From the NCBI GenBank assembly GCA_023145315.1, contig JAGLEA010000165.1, positions 1 to 9,170 of the forward strand: 9,170 bases of DNA, written 5' to 3'. The stretch comes from Psychrilyobacter sp. Its GTDB lineage: Bacteria > Fusobacteriota > Fusobacteriia > Fusobacteriales > Fusobacteriaceae. The position numbers and the translations under genes are program-made. This document shows positions 1 through 7,204 of this stretch, piece after piece. The notes under the pieces are model-generated. The model worked only from the letters and a program-made list of their open reading frames with translations. It was not told the origin of the DNA and did no database searches. Position 1 is the first letter of the stretch. Each line of letters opens with the position of its first letter.

Positions 1-31
1 TTAATTATTTTTAAATTATTAGGAGGGGGAA

Positions 32-1660
32 ATGGGATTAGATATATTTTTTAAAGTTTTAGGTGGATTAGGAATCTTTTTATATGGAATGCATCATATG
101 TCTGGCGGAATGCAAAAAATGGCAGGTGCTAAGATAAAAAGCATTATAGGGATTTTGACCAAAAATAGGATAGTTGCCTGTACTGTAGGAGTGTTAGTAA
201 CAGCTATGGTTCAATCATCGTCTGTAAGTACAGTTATGACCATAGGATTTGTTAATGCAGGATTGATGAGTCTAAAACAAGCTTTAGGGGTAATATTAGG
301 AGCAAATATAGGAACAACGGTAACAGGTTGGATCTTAGTATTAAAAATAGGTAAATACGGACTACCCATGATAGGTTTAGCGTCTATAATATTTTTGTTT
401 AGTAAAAGCGACAAAGTAAAAACAAAAGTACTTACCTTTATGGGATTAGGAATGATCTTTTTTGGGCTAGAGTTAATGAGCGAAGGGTTTAAACCACTGA
501 GAACTATGCCTTTCTTTGTAGAATTATTTCATAGTTTTGATGCAACGACAGGTATAGGTGGAGTTTTGGCAGCAGCATTAGTCGGAGCACTACTTACAGC
601 TATAGTCCAATCGTCATCGGCAACACTAGGTATCACCATAGTTTTAGCAAGTCAAGGGATGATCAATCACGAAACAGCAGTGGCACTAGTATTAGGAGAA
701 AATGTAGGAACAACAATTACTGCTATGTTGGCGTCATTAGGGGCTCGTGCAAATGCTAGAAGAGCAGCATTTGCTCATACATTTATAAATGTTATTGGAC
801 TTTTTTGGGTAATATCAATATTTCCATATTATTTGAAATTTTTATCAAGATTTATAAATCCAGCAGAAAATATTACAGAATACATAGCATCAGCTCATAC
901 AATATTTAATGTAACTAATGCATTATTGTTCTTGCCATTTATAGGATATTTAGCTAACATCCTGGAGAAATTAGTCGTAGAAAAAGAAGAAACAGTTAAA
1001 AGTTTGACACAACTAGATGAAAGAATGTTAGAAACACCAGTAGTGGTAGTAGATCAAACAAAAATAGAAATAACAAAGATAGGAAGCGAAATAATATCTG
1101 TATTTTCAGATATGGAAAATATGTTAAAAAATAATCTTGATATGAATTCAAAAGAATATCAAAATATATTAGAATTAGAAGATAAAATGGATGTAGTACA
1201 AGGAGAGATAGCTACTATAAATTCAAAAGTACTTTCTTTAGGAGTAGAACCATCTATAATTAAAAAAGCTAGAAAAAACATAGCTATCTCAGATCAGTAT
1301 GAATCAATAACTGATTATCTAAAAAGAATAGCACTTATTCATAAAAGGTTATTTGATAAGGAACAAAAACTAAGTGAGAAAAATTTAGAAGATGTAGAAA
1401 CACTTCATAGATCAGTTGTTAATTTCTTTAATTATGTTGATACAGCATATAAAAATGGAAATAATAATATCTTAGTAGAAGCTACAAAAAAATCTAATGA
1501 AATATCAGTGGCATATAGAGAATTAAGAAGAAAGCATCTCGATAGAATAGAAGAAAGTGAAAAATCACCACTTCTAATTACAGCTTATATGGACATATTA
1601 AATCATTATAGAAGACTAAGTGATCATAGTTTAACAGTGGTAGAAATCTTGAATATATAG
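32..1660 (+). CDS. Na+/phosphate cotransporter family protein with PhoU-like C-terminal domain
   Basis: This 542-residue protein is probably an inner-membrane sodium-coupled phosphate transporter of the NptA/Na-Pi-cotransporter II type. The N-terminal ~310 residues are hydrophobic and contain the family's inverted repeat: QSSS at residues 61-64 followed by GANIGTT at 90-96, and again QSSS at 193-196 followed by GENVGTT at 222-228. From about residue 340 to the end the protein is charged and helical, as in the PhoU-like domain that bacterial members carry; its role is usually taken as regulatory. The start is supported by AGGAGG at 21-26, five bases before the ATG. The length is normal for the family. 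It stands alone upstream of the riboflavin promoter, and no GC-rich terminator is visible after its stop, so some read-through into the rib leader is possible. The exact substrate is inferred from the family. Confidence 0.93.
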   Translation: MGLDIFFKVLGGLGIFLYGMHHMSGGMQKMAGAKIKSIIGILTKNRIVACTVGVLVTAMVQSSSVSTVMTIGFVNAGLMSLKQALGVILGANIGTTVTGWILVLKIGKYGLPMIGLASIIFLFSKSDKVKTKVLTFMGLGMIFFGLELMSEGFKPLRTMPFFVELFHSFDATTGIGGVLAAALVGALLTAIVQSSSATLGITIVLASQGMINHETAVALVLGENVGTTITAMLASLGARANARRAAFAHTFINVIGLFWVISIFPYYLKFLSRFINPAENITEYIASAHTIFNVTNALLFLPFIGYLANILEKLVVEKEETVKSLTQLDERMLETPVVVVDQTKIEITKIGSEIISVFSDMENMLKNNLDMNSKEYQNILELEDKMDVVQGEIATINSKVLSLGVEPSIIKKARKNIAISDQYESITDYLKRIALIHKRLFDKEQKLSEKNLEDVETLHRSVVNFFNYVDTAYKNGNNNILVEATKKSNEISVAYRELRRKHLDRIEESEKSPLLITAYMDILNHYRRLSDHSLTVVEILNI

Positions 1661-1737
1661 AAAAATTTATTAGAATAATTGAGATAGAAGTTTAAAATTT
1701 AATGATTTGGAACACATATTTAATAAAAAAATAAATA

Positions 1738-1766
1738 TTGACAAAGGAAAAAAATAGGTTTATAAT
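1738..1766 (+). promoter_or_regulatory. Sigma70-type promoter of the riboflavin operon
   Basis: TTGACA at 1738-1743 and TATAAT at 1761-1766 are separated by exactly 17 bases, a perfect consensus match. Transcription should start near 1773, about 15 bases before the FMN aptamer. A promoter this strong fits control by attenuation rather than by a weak start. Confidence 0.92.
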
Positions 1767-1787
1767 CACCTCATAAAATTAAATATA

Positions 1788-1892
1788 AACTTCGGGGCAG
1801 GGTGTGATTCCCTACCGGCGGTGATAGTCCGCGAGCGAAAGCTGAATCAGTGAAATTCTGATACCGACAGTATAGTCTGGATGATAGAAGTT
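1788..1892 (+). promoter_or_regulatory. FMN riboswitch (RFN element) aptamer
   Basis: The conserved RFN core is present: GGGGCAGGGTG at 1794-1804, the CCCTACCGGCGG block at 1810-1821, CCGCGAGC at 1829-1836, then CCGACAGTATAGTCTGGATG at 1864-1883. P1 is formed by AACTTC 1788-1793 with GAAGTT 1887-1892. The variable arm is a hairpin of ATCAG 1846-1850 with CTGAT 1858-1862. The element binds FMN and lies between the rib promoter and ribH. With the terminator at 1971-2007 it should switch transcription off when FMN is abundant. Family assignment is certain from the sequence; the off-direction follows from the known class and the downstream terminator. Confidence 0.97.
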
Positions 1893-1970
1893 ATTTTGTG
1901 AATTTTGATTTTTTTTGATATTAAATTATTTTTTAATGTCCAAAAAATTATCTTTATTTATAGAATTTGT

Positions 1971-2007
1971 AATACCCTAAGTTTTTTAACTTGGGGTATT
2001 TTTTTTT
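1971..2007 (+). terminator. Intrinsic terminator of the FMN riboswitch (attenuator)
   Basis: A 13-bp stem (one G-U pair) forms between 1971-1983 and 1988-2000 with a TTTT loop and runs into a nine-T tract at 1999-2007. It lies about 80 bases after the aptamer and 48 bases before ribH. The segment 1975-1984 in its 5' arm can pair instead with 1787-1796 (the 5' strand of P1 plus the following GGG) through nine pairs and one mismatch. This is a likely antiterminator that FMN-stabilised P1 would prevent. Confidence 0.93.
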
Positions 2008-2042
2008 AGGGGTTTATTTTAGTTTAAAAAAAATTAAAATAT

Positions 2043-2047
2043 GGAGG
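2043..2047 (+). promoter_or_regulatory. Ribosome binding site of ribH
   Basis: GGAGG lies eight bases before the ATG at 2056. It overlaps the ATG at 2041, which therefore cannot be the start. Confidence 0.9.
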
Positions 2048-2055
2048 AAAAGTGT

Positions 2056-2520
2056 ATGAAAGTATTGGAAGGTAATTTTAATGGTGAAAATATCAAGGTA
2101 GGGGTAGTCTGTGGGAGATTTAATGAATTTATTACTTCTAAATTATTAGGTGGAGCAAAGGATGCACTTGTTAGGCACGGAGTAAGTGAAAAAAATATAG
2201 ATGTAGCGTGGGTTCCTGGCGTATATGAGATGCCACTGATTGCAAAAAAAATGGTAGAAACAAAAAAATATGACACAGTTATTGCTTTAGGAGCAGTAAT
2301 CAAAGGGTCTACACCTCATTTTGACTACGTTTCAGCAGAGGTATCAAAAGGAATTGCAATGGTATCTATGGACTCAGGAATCCCAGTAATTTTTGGCGTT
2401 TTAACGACGAATACAATAGAGCAAGCTATAGAAAGAGCTGGAACAAAAGCTGGAAATAAAGGTTTTGATGCTGGTGTTTCTGCTATCGAAATGGTTAACT
2501 TAGTAAAAGTTATAGGATAG
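2056..2520 (+). CDS. ribH: 6,7-dimethyl-8-ribityllumazine synthase
   Basis: This enzyme condenses 5-amino-6-ribitylamino-uracil with 3,4-dihydroxy-2-butanone 4-phosphate to give dimethyl-ribityllumazine, the penultimate riboflavin intermediate. It usually assembles as a 60-mer or pentamers in the cytoplasm. From the ATG at 2056 the protein has 154 residues, the standard length. Visible signatures are the substrate-binding FNEF at 22-25, WVPGVYEMP at 52-60, ALGAVIKGSTPHFDYV at 77-92 with the catalytic His88, and FGVLTTNT and AGNKG at 113-136. It is the first gene of the operon, directly behind the FMN attenuator, which is an unusual place because ribD more often leads. The gap to ribD is 65 bases and holds a T-run but no terminator stem. 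The family call is certain. Confidence 0.98.
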   Translation: MKVLEGNFNGENIKVGVVCGRFNEFITSKLLGGAKDALVRHGVSEKNIDVAWVPGVYEMPLIAKKMVETKKYDTVIALGAVIKGSTPHFDYVSAEVSKGIAMVSMDSGIPVIFGVLTTNTIEQAIERAGTKAGNKGFDAGVSAIEMVNLVKVIG

Positions 2521-2575
2521 ACAAGGGATTTTAGAATTTTTTTTTCTAGAGTTTGTGAAAAATGTTTAGTTAAGT

Positions 2576-2579
2576 GAGG
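2576..2579 (+). promoter_or_regulatory. Ribosome binding site of ribD
   Basis: GAGG lies six bases before the ATG at 2586. An in-frame GTG at 2574 overlaps this site and would have no ribosome binding site of its own. Confidence 0.8.
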
Positions 2580-2585
2580 TTAAGA

Positions 2586-3680
2586 ATGAGTTGTATAGAT
2601 GAAAAATATATGAAGTTAGCATTAGAGTTAGCAAAATTAGGAATAGGGAATGTAAATCCTAATCCCATGGTAGGAGCAATAATAGTAAAAGATGATAAAA
2701 TTATAGGAAGGGGGTATCATAAGAATTATGGTGGTCCCCATGCAGAGGTTTTTGCACTAAATGAAGCAAGTAATAATTCTAAAGGTGCCACTATATATGT
2801 AACCCTAGAACCTTGTTCTCACTATGGTAAGACTCCTCCCTGTGTTATTAAAATAATAGAGATGGGGATAAAAAGGTGTGTTATAGCAACCTTAGATCCT
2901 AATCCACTTGTGGCAGGAAAAGGGGTTAAAATCTTAGAAGACGCAGGAATCGAAGTGAAAATAGGGGTATTAGAAAAAGAAGCTTATTTAATAAATCATA
3001 TATTTTTTAAATATATCTCAACTAAAATTCCATACCTTTCATTGAAATGTGCTATTACATTGGATGGAAAAATAGCTACTAGAAGTGGCGATTCAAAATG
3101 GATTTCTAATGAACTATCAAGGGAGAGAGTGCAGGAATTAAGACATAAATATATGGGAATTATGATAGGTATAAATACTTTGTTAGCTGATAATCCAAGA
3201 TTAAACTCACGAATAGCGGGTGGGTGTGACCCGTATAGAATAGTTGTAGACCCAAATTTAAAAACACCAGAAGATTACAATTTTATTCAAAATAATAGTG
3301 ATAAAAAATCTATTATTGTTACTTCTACAGATAATTTAACGAATAATAAATATCAAATTTATAAAGAAAAATATAATATTACTTTTATTTTCTTAGAGAA
3401 AAAAAGATTTTTAATGAAAGATATCCTAAAAAAAATAGGTCATCTAAAAATAGATTCTATTTTACTAGAAGGTGGAAAATCTATGATTTCTATGGCTTTT
3501 AAAGAAAAAGTTTTAGATGGTGGTGAGATTTTTATATCTCCTAAAATTATAGGTGATAGTAGTGCAATTTCATTTTTTGATGGATTAATTATCGATAAGA
3601 TGGAAGAGAGTATAAAATTAAAAAATATCAAATTTAAAGTATATGGAGATAATGTTTCATTAAAATTTAGAATGTCGTAG
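2586..3680 (+). CDS. ribD: Bifunctional diaminohydroxyphosphoribosylaminopyrimidine deaminase / 5-amino-6-(5-phosphoribosylamino)uracil reductase
   Basis: RibD carries out the second and third steps of the GTP branch: zinc-dependent deamination of the pyrimidine ring, then NADPH-dependent reduction of the ribosyl side chain. The product has 364 residues from the ATG at 2586, a normal length. The N-terminal CMP/dCMP-deaminase-like domain (about 1-140) shows HAE at 52-54 (His52 zinc ligand, Glu54 catalytic) and PCSHYGKTPPC at 76-86 (Cys77 and Cys86 zinc ligands). The C-terminal reductase domain (about 148-364) begins with KCAITLDGKIA at 154-164 and has the LLEGG motif at 293-297. Both halves look intact, so this is a full fusion. 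It is followed after 17 bases by ribE and is co-transcribed under the FMN riboswitch. Confidence 0.97.
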   Translation: MSCIDEKYMKLALELAKLGIGNVNPNPMVGAIIVKDDKIIGRGYHKNYGGPHAEVFALNEASNNSKGATIYVTLEPCSHYGKTPPCVIKIIEMGIKRCVIATLDPNPLVAGKGVKILEDAGIEVKIGVLEKEAYLINHIFFKYISTKIPYLSLKCAITLDGKIATRSGDSKWISNELSRERVQELRHKYMGIMIGINTLLADNPRLNSRIAGGCDPYRIVVDPNLKTPEDYNFIQNNSDKKSIIVTSTDNLTNNKYQIYKEKYNITFIFLEKKRFLMKDILKKIGHLKIDSILLEGGKSMISMAFKEKVLDGGEIFISPKIIGDSSAISFFDGLIIDKMEESIKLKNIKFKVYGDNVSLKFRMS

Positions 3681-3697
3681 TTCTAGGAGGAAATTTC

Positions 3698-4348
3698 ATG
3701 TTTACAGGATTAGTAGGAGAAATAGGAGAGGTAATCAACCTAGAAACAGGAGATCTTTCATTAAAAATAAAGATAAAGTGTAGAACGACACTAGAAGAAT
3801 CAAAAATAGGAGATAGCATTTCAACTAACGGAACTTGCCTTACAGCTACTAAGATTAGCGATGATTCTTTTGAAGCTGATATAATGCACGAAAGTGTAAA
3901 GAGGACGAATCTAAAAAGGTTAAAAATAGGAGATAAAGTAAATTTAGAGAAGTCTATAACTTTAGCCACTCCATTAGGGGGGCACCTAGTTACAGGAGAT
4001 GTAGATGGAGAGGGAATGATATCAAATATTTACTCTGACGGAATAGCTAGAATCTATGTAGTAAAAATAGAACATAGACTTATGAAGTATGTAGTAGAAA
4101 AGGGGAGAATAACTCTAGATGGTGCAAGTCTTACTATAGTAGATTTTGGTGAGGATTTTATCAGTGTTTCATTAATCCCACATACTCAAGAAATGATAAC
4201 TTTAGGAGCAAAAAAGGTAGGAGATTATCTGAATATAGAAACAGACTTAATAGGTAAATATGTAGAACGAATACTTAATTTTAAAACAAAAGAAAATTTT
4301 AAAGAAAGTAAAATAACAATGAGTTTTTTGGCTGAAAATGGATTTTAA
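3698..4348 (+). CDS. ribE: Riboflavin synthase, alpha chain
   Basis: Riboflavin synthase dismutates two molecules of 6,7-dimethyl-8-ribityllumazine into riboflavin and the pyrimidinedione that RibH reuses. The 216-residue product has the two tandem lumazine-binding barrels (about 1-90 and 97-190). Signatures are MFTGLVGEIG at the N-terminus, NGTCLT at 44-49 with Cys47, GGH at 94-96, DGASLT at 141-146, IPHT at 160-163, NIETDLIGKYVER at 179-191 and the C-terminal FLAENGF. AGGAGG at 3685-3690 sits seven bases before the ATG. An oddity: the second-barrel motif reads GGHLVTGDVDG (94-104), whereas the Bacillus and E. coli enzymes as I recall them have His in place of Asp101; AVNG of the first barrel also reads STNG. 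The function is still secure from the rest of the protein and the operon. The symbol is ribE in Bacillus usage and ribC in some others. Confidence 0.96.
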   Translation: MFTGLVGEIGEVINLETGDLSLKIKIKCRTTLEESKIGDSISTNGTCLTATKISDDSFEADIMHESVKRTNLKRLKIGDKVNLEKSITLATPLGGHLVTGDVDGEGMISNIYSDGIARIYVVKIEHRLMKYVVEKGRITLDGASLTIVDFGEDFISVSLIPHTQEMITLGAKKVGDYLNIETDLIGKYVERILNFKTKENFKESKITMSFLAENGF

Positions 4349-4368
4349 ATTTTAAAAACGGAGGATTT

Positions 4369-5565
4369 ATGTTAGATAATATAAAAGATGCAATTGAAGA
4401 TATAAAAAATGGAAAAATGATCATTGTAGTAGATGATGAGAATAGAGAAAATGAAGGAGATATAGTTATGGCAGCAGATGCTGTATCTTATGAAGCTATA
4501 AATTTTATGGCGACATATGCAAGGGGACTTACTTGTGTTCCTATGGATATAACTAGAGCTAAAGAATTAAAGTTAAACCAAATGGTTGCAAATAACACCG
4601 ACCCTCATGGAACAGCTTTTACCGTATCTGTGGACTCAAAGGATACAACTACAGGAATTTCCATTAGGGATAGGGTACAAACGATAAAAGATTTATCAAA
4701 TAAAAATAAAACAGCAAAGGATTTTAACAGACCTGGACATCTGTTTCCTCTAGTAGCTAAAGAGGGTGGAGTGCTCATAAGAAACGGTCATACAGAAGCA
4801 TCTGTGGATTTTGCAAGATTAGCAGGCTTCAGTCCTATGGGAGTGATTTGTGAAATATTAAATGATGATGGTACAATGTCAAGATTAGACGATTTGAAAA
4901 TATTTGCAAAAAAACATAAATTAAAGTTAGTAAGTATAGAGGATCTAATAAACTATAGAAAGAAAAACGATGTTTTAGTAGAAGAGGTTGTCGTAGCTAA
5001 GATACCGACAGATTTCGGTGAATTTAATCTTCATGCTTATGAAAACATTTTAGATGATAAAGAGCACTTAGCCTTGGTGAAAGGTCAAGTAAAAGGTAAG
5101 GAAGGGGTTTTAGTAAGGATTCATTCAGAATGTTTTACAGGGGACGTTCTAGGGTCTAATAGGTGTGATTGTAAATCTCAACTGCACAAAGCTATGGAAA
5201 CTGTAAATACTAACAATGAAGGGATTATTATCTACCTTCGTCAAGAGGGAAGAGGGATAGGACTACACAACAAGATGAGGGCATATAATCTTCAAGACAG
5301 AGGGATAGATACTGTAGAAGCAAACATAAAATTAGGATTTGAAGCAGACCTTAGAGATTATGTTTTAGGATCACAAATATTAAAAAATCTAGGTGTAAAA
5401 TCTATAAAATTAATGACTAATAATCCTAAAAAAATAGAGGGATTAAAATCATACGGTATAAACATTGCTGAGAGAACGACTATTGAGATCGCCCCACACA
5501 GTAAAAATATAGAATATTTAAGAGCAAAAAAAGAAAAAATGAATCATTTTTTAGAACAAGTTTAA
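4369..5565 (+). CDS. ribBA: Bifunctional 3,4-dihydroxy-2-butanone-4-phosphate synthase / GTP cyclohydrolase II
   Basis: This 398-residue fusion supplies both entry points of riboflavin synthesis. The RibB half (about 1-200) makes dihydroxybutanone phosphate from ribulose 5-phosphate and shows the acidic metal-binding loop DDENRENEGD at 22-31, DPHGTAFTVSVD at 78-89, RPGHLFPL at 121-128 and GHTEASVD at 140-147. The RibA half (about 205-398) opens GTP and shows HSECFTGDVLGSNRCDC at 252-268 with zinc ligands Cys255, Cys266 and Cys268, then RQEGRGIGL at 291-299 and DTVEAN at 314-319. All expected active residues are present in both halves, so neither is degenerate. GGAGG at 4360-4364 precedes the ATG by four bases. 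It is the last gene of the operon, 20 bases after ribE, and is followed by a strong terminator. Confidence 0.98.
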   Translation: MLDNIKDAIEDIKNGKMIIVVDDENRENEGDIVMAADAVSYEAINFMATYARGLTCVPMDITRAKELKLNQMVANNTDPHGTAFTVSVDSKDTTTGISIRDRVQTIKDLSNKNKTAKDFNRPGHLFPLVAKEGGVLIRNGHTEASVDFARLAGFSPMGVICEILNDDGTMSRLDDLKIFAKKHKLKLVSIEDLINYRKKNDVLVEEVVVAKIPTDFGEFNLHAYENILDDKEHLALVKGQVKGKEGVLVRIHSECFTGDVLGSNRCDCKSQLHKAMETVNTNNEGIIIYLRQEGRGIGLHNKMRAYNLQDRGIDTVEANIKLGFEADLRDYVLGSQILKNLGVKSIKLMTNNPKKIEGLKSYGINIAERTTIEIAPHSKNIEYLRAKKEKMNHFLEQV

Positions 5566-5570
5566 TTTTT

Positions 5571-5599
5571 AAGAGTAGGTTAAAACCTACTCTTTTTTT
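5571..5599 (+). terminator. Intrinsic terminator of the riboflavin operon
   Basis: A perfect 10-bp stem, AAGAGTAGGT 5571-5580 with ACCTACTCTT 5585-5594, has a TAAA loop and runs into TTTTTTT at 5593-5599. It starts five bases after the ribBA stop codon. Confidence 0.95.
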
Positions 5600-5600
5600 G

Positions 5601-5636
5601 TAAAAAAAGATAAAAGGGCACCAATTAAGGCACCCT
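5601..5636 (-). terminator. Intrinsic terminator of guaB, minus-strand RNA only
   Basis: In the minus-strand RNA an 8-bp stem forms from the complements of 5629-5636 and 5615-5622, with a six-base loop (5623-5628) and a U-rich tail from 5614 down to 5602. Two tandem G-U pairs hold the middle of the stem. In the plus-strand RNA the same two positions become C-A and A-C mismatches, so the hairpin is directional. It lies 12 bases after the guaB stop codon. Confidence 0.8.
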
Positions 5637-5648
5637 CTATAAAAATAT

Positions 5649-7106
5649 TTATGTTGTATAATTTGGTGCTTCCTTAGTAATATCTATATCATGTGGATGT
5701 GATTCTTTTAATCCTGATCCAGTAATTTTTACAAATTTACCTTCTACTTTTAAAACTTCTATTGTAGGAGTTCCACAATATCCCATACCTGCTCTTATTC
5801 CACCACAGAGTTGAAATAAGACGTCAGCTAGCTCGCCTTTATAGGCGACTCTTCCTTCTATTCCTTCAGGAACTAATTTTTTTGCCTTTCCTTGGAAATA
5901 TCGATCTCCAGATCCTCTTTTCATAGCAGCCATAGATCCCATACCAACATATACTTTAAACTTTCTTCCGTTGAAAATCACTTCTTCACCGGGAGCCTCT
6001 TCCGTTCCTGCTAATAATCCTCCTACCATAACGCAATCGGCACCACTAGCTAGAGCTTTGACTATATCTCCAGATAATTTAATTCCACCATCAGCAATAA
6101 CTCCAACACCTAATTCTTTACAGGCTTCATAGACGTCATTTACTGCAGTTAGTTGTGGAACTCCAACTCCTGCAACAACACGAGTAGTACATATAGATCC
6201 AGGGCCTACTCCTACTTTAACAGCAGTAGCACCAGCTTCTACTAAGTCTGTTGCAGCTTTTGCAGTTACGATATTTCCACCGATAATATCTAATTCAGGA
6301 AATGTTCTTCTAATCTCTTTTATCATATTTAATACGCCTTCAGAGTGTCCGTGAGCGGAATCAACAGTAATAATGTCTACTCCTGCTTTTACTAGTGCAC
6401 CAACTCTTTCGATAGTATCGGCTCCTATTCCTACGGCCCCTCCAACTCTTAATCTTCCTTTTGTGTCCTTACAAGCATCTGGAAATTCTTCTAAATTATC
6501 TATATCTTTTATAGTGATAAGCCCTTTTAATTTATTGTTTTCATCAACAATTGGAAGCTTTTCAATTCTATTTTCTAATAATATTTCCTTTGCGTCGTCT
6601 AATGTAGTTCCTACAGGAGCTGTAATAAGATCTGCAGAGGTCATGATATCTTCTACGCTTTTTGTTAGATCTTTTCTATATTTTAAATCTCTATTTGTAA
6701 TAATACCCACTAGAGTTCCATCTTCTTCTACGATTGGAAGTCCTGATATTTTATATGTCCCCATAATTTTATCAGCTTCTAATAGGTTAGAGTCTCTGTG
6801 GAGTACAAACGGATTAGTGATCATTCCTGATTCATTTCTTTTAACTTTATCAATCTCGCTTGCTTGATCTTCAATAGACATATTTTTATGAATAAACCCT
6901 ATTCCACCTTGTCTAGCCATTGAAATAGCCATCTTTGATTCTGTAACTGTATCCATGGCAGCGCTCAAAAATGGAATATTAAGTGTAATTTTTTTAGTCA
7001 ATTGTGTTTTTAGAGATACCTCGTGTGGTAAAACTGCAGACCTTTGCGGGATTAATAGCACATCATCAAATGTAATGGCTTCTTTAATTATTTTTCCATT
7101 TAACAT
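5649..7106 (-). CDS. guaB: Inosine-5'-monophosphate dehydrogenase
   Basis: GuaB oxidises IMP to XMP with NAD+, the committed step to guanine nucleotides, as a cytoplasmic tetramer. The 485-residue product is of normal length. It shows the N-terminal FDDVLL at 13-18, SAAMDTV at 48-54, two CBS domains at about 97-205 inserted in the barrel, DSAHGHS at 249-255, GPGSICTTR at 301-309 with the catalytic Cys306, ADGGI at 338-342, and the mobile flap with GRVAY at 418-422. AGGAGG (7119-7114) is seven bases upstream of the ATG at 7106-7104. The gene is monocistronic: the riboflavin operon converges on it and the transpeptidase gene diverges from it. Its leader carries a guanine-class riboswitch and a terminator, so end-product attenuation is expected. 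Confidence 0.98.
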   Translation of the reverse strand: MLNGKIIKEAITFDDVLLIPQRSAVLPHEVSLKTQLTKKITLNIPFLSAAMDTVTESKMAISMARQGGIGFIHKNMSIEDQASEIDKVKRNESGMITNPFVLHRDSNLLEADKIMGTYKISGLPIVEEDGTLVGIITNRDLKYRKDLTKSVEDIMTSADLITAPVGTTLDDAKEILLENRIEKLPIVDENNKLKGLITIKDIDNLEEFPDACKDTKGRLRVGGAVGIGADTIERVGALVKAGVDIITVDSAHGHSEGVLNMIKEIRRTFPELDIIGGNIVTAKAATDLVEAGATAVKVGVGPGSICTTRVVAGVGVPQLTAVNDVYEACKELGVGVIADGGIKLSGDIVKALASGADCVMVGGLLAGTEEAPGEEVIFNGRKFKVYVGMGSMAAMKRGSGDRYFQGKAKKLVPEGIEGRVAYKGELADVLFQLCGGIRAGMGYCGTPTIEVLKVEGKFVKITGSGLKESHPHDIDITKEAPNYTT

Positions 7107-7144
7107 ATTGTTACCTCCTAATTATTAATAAATACTTTTTTAAT

Positions 7145-7197
7145 AAAAAAGGCTAGAACCATCTCTACTCATTATGTGTAAAGATAGACTTCTAGCC
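7145..7197 (-). terminator. Attenuator terminator in the guaB leader
   Basis: In the minus-strand RNA, GGCUAGAA (7197-7190) pairs with UUCUAGCC (7158-7151) in a perfect 8-bp stem followed by six U (7150-7145). The 31-base apical part has only partial further pairing. The hairpin ends about 26 bases before the guaB ribosome binding site and follows the purine aptamer by only a few bases, as in riboswitch attenuators. Confidence 0.9.
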
Positions 7198-7204
7198 TAA
7201 AAAT

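Noticed and set aside
1661..1737. Terminator after the phosphate transporter gene
   Set aside because: Only short A/T pairings are visible; there is no G/C-containing stem followed by a T-run.
2521..2585. Attenuator in the ribH-ribD gap because of the T-run at 2537-2545
   Set aside because: The only nearby pairing is five bases (TAGAA 2532-2536 with TTCTA 2544-2548) and it encloses the T-run instead of preceding it.
6373..6867. A 164-codon plus-strand frame opposite guaB
   Set aside because: It lies wholly within conserved guaB coding sequence, has low-complexity Ser/Pro/Ile-rich content typical of an antisense shadow, and lacks a convincing ribosome binding site.
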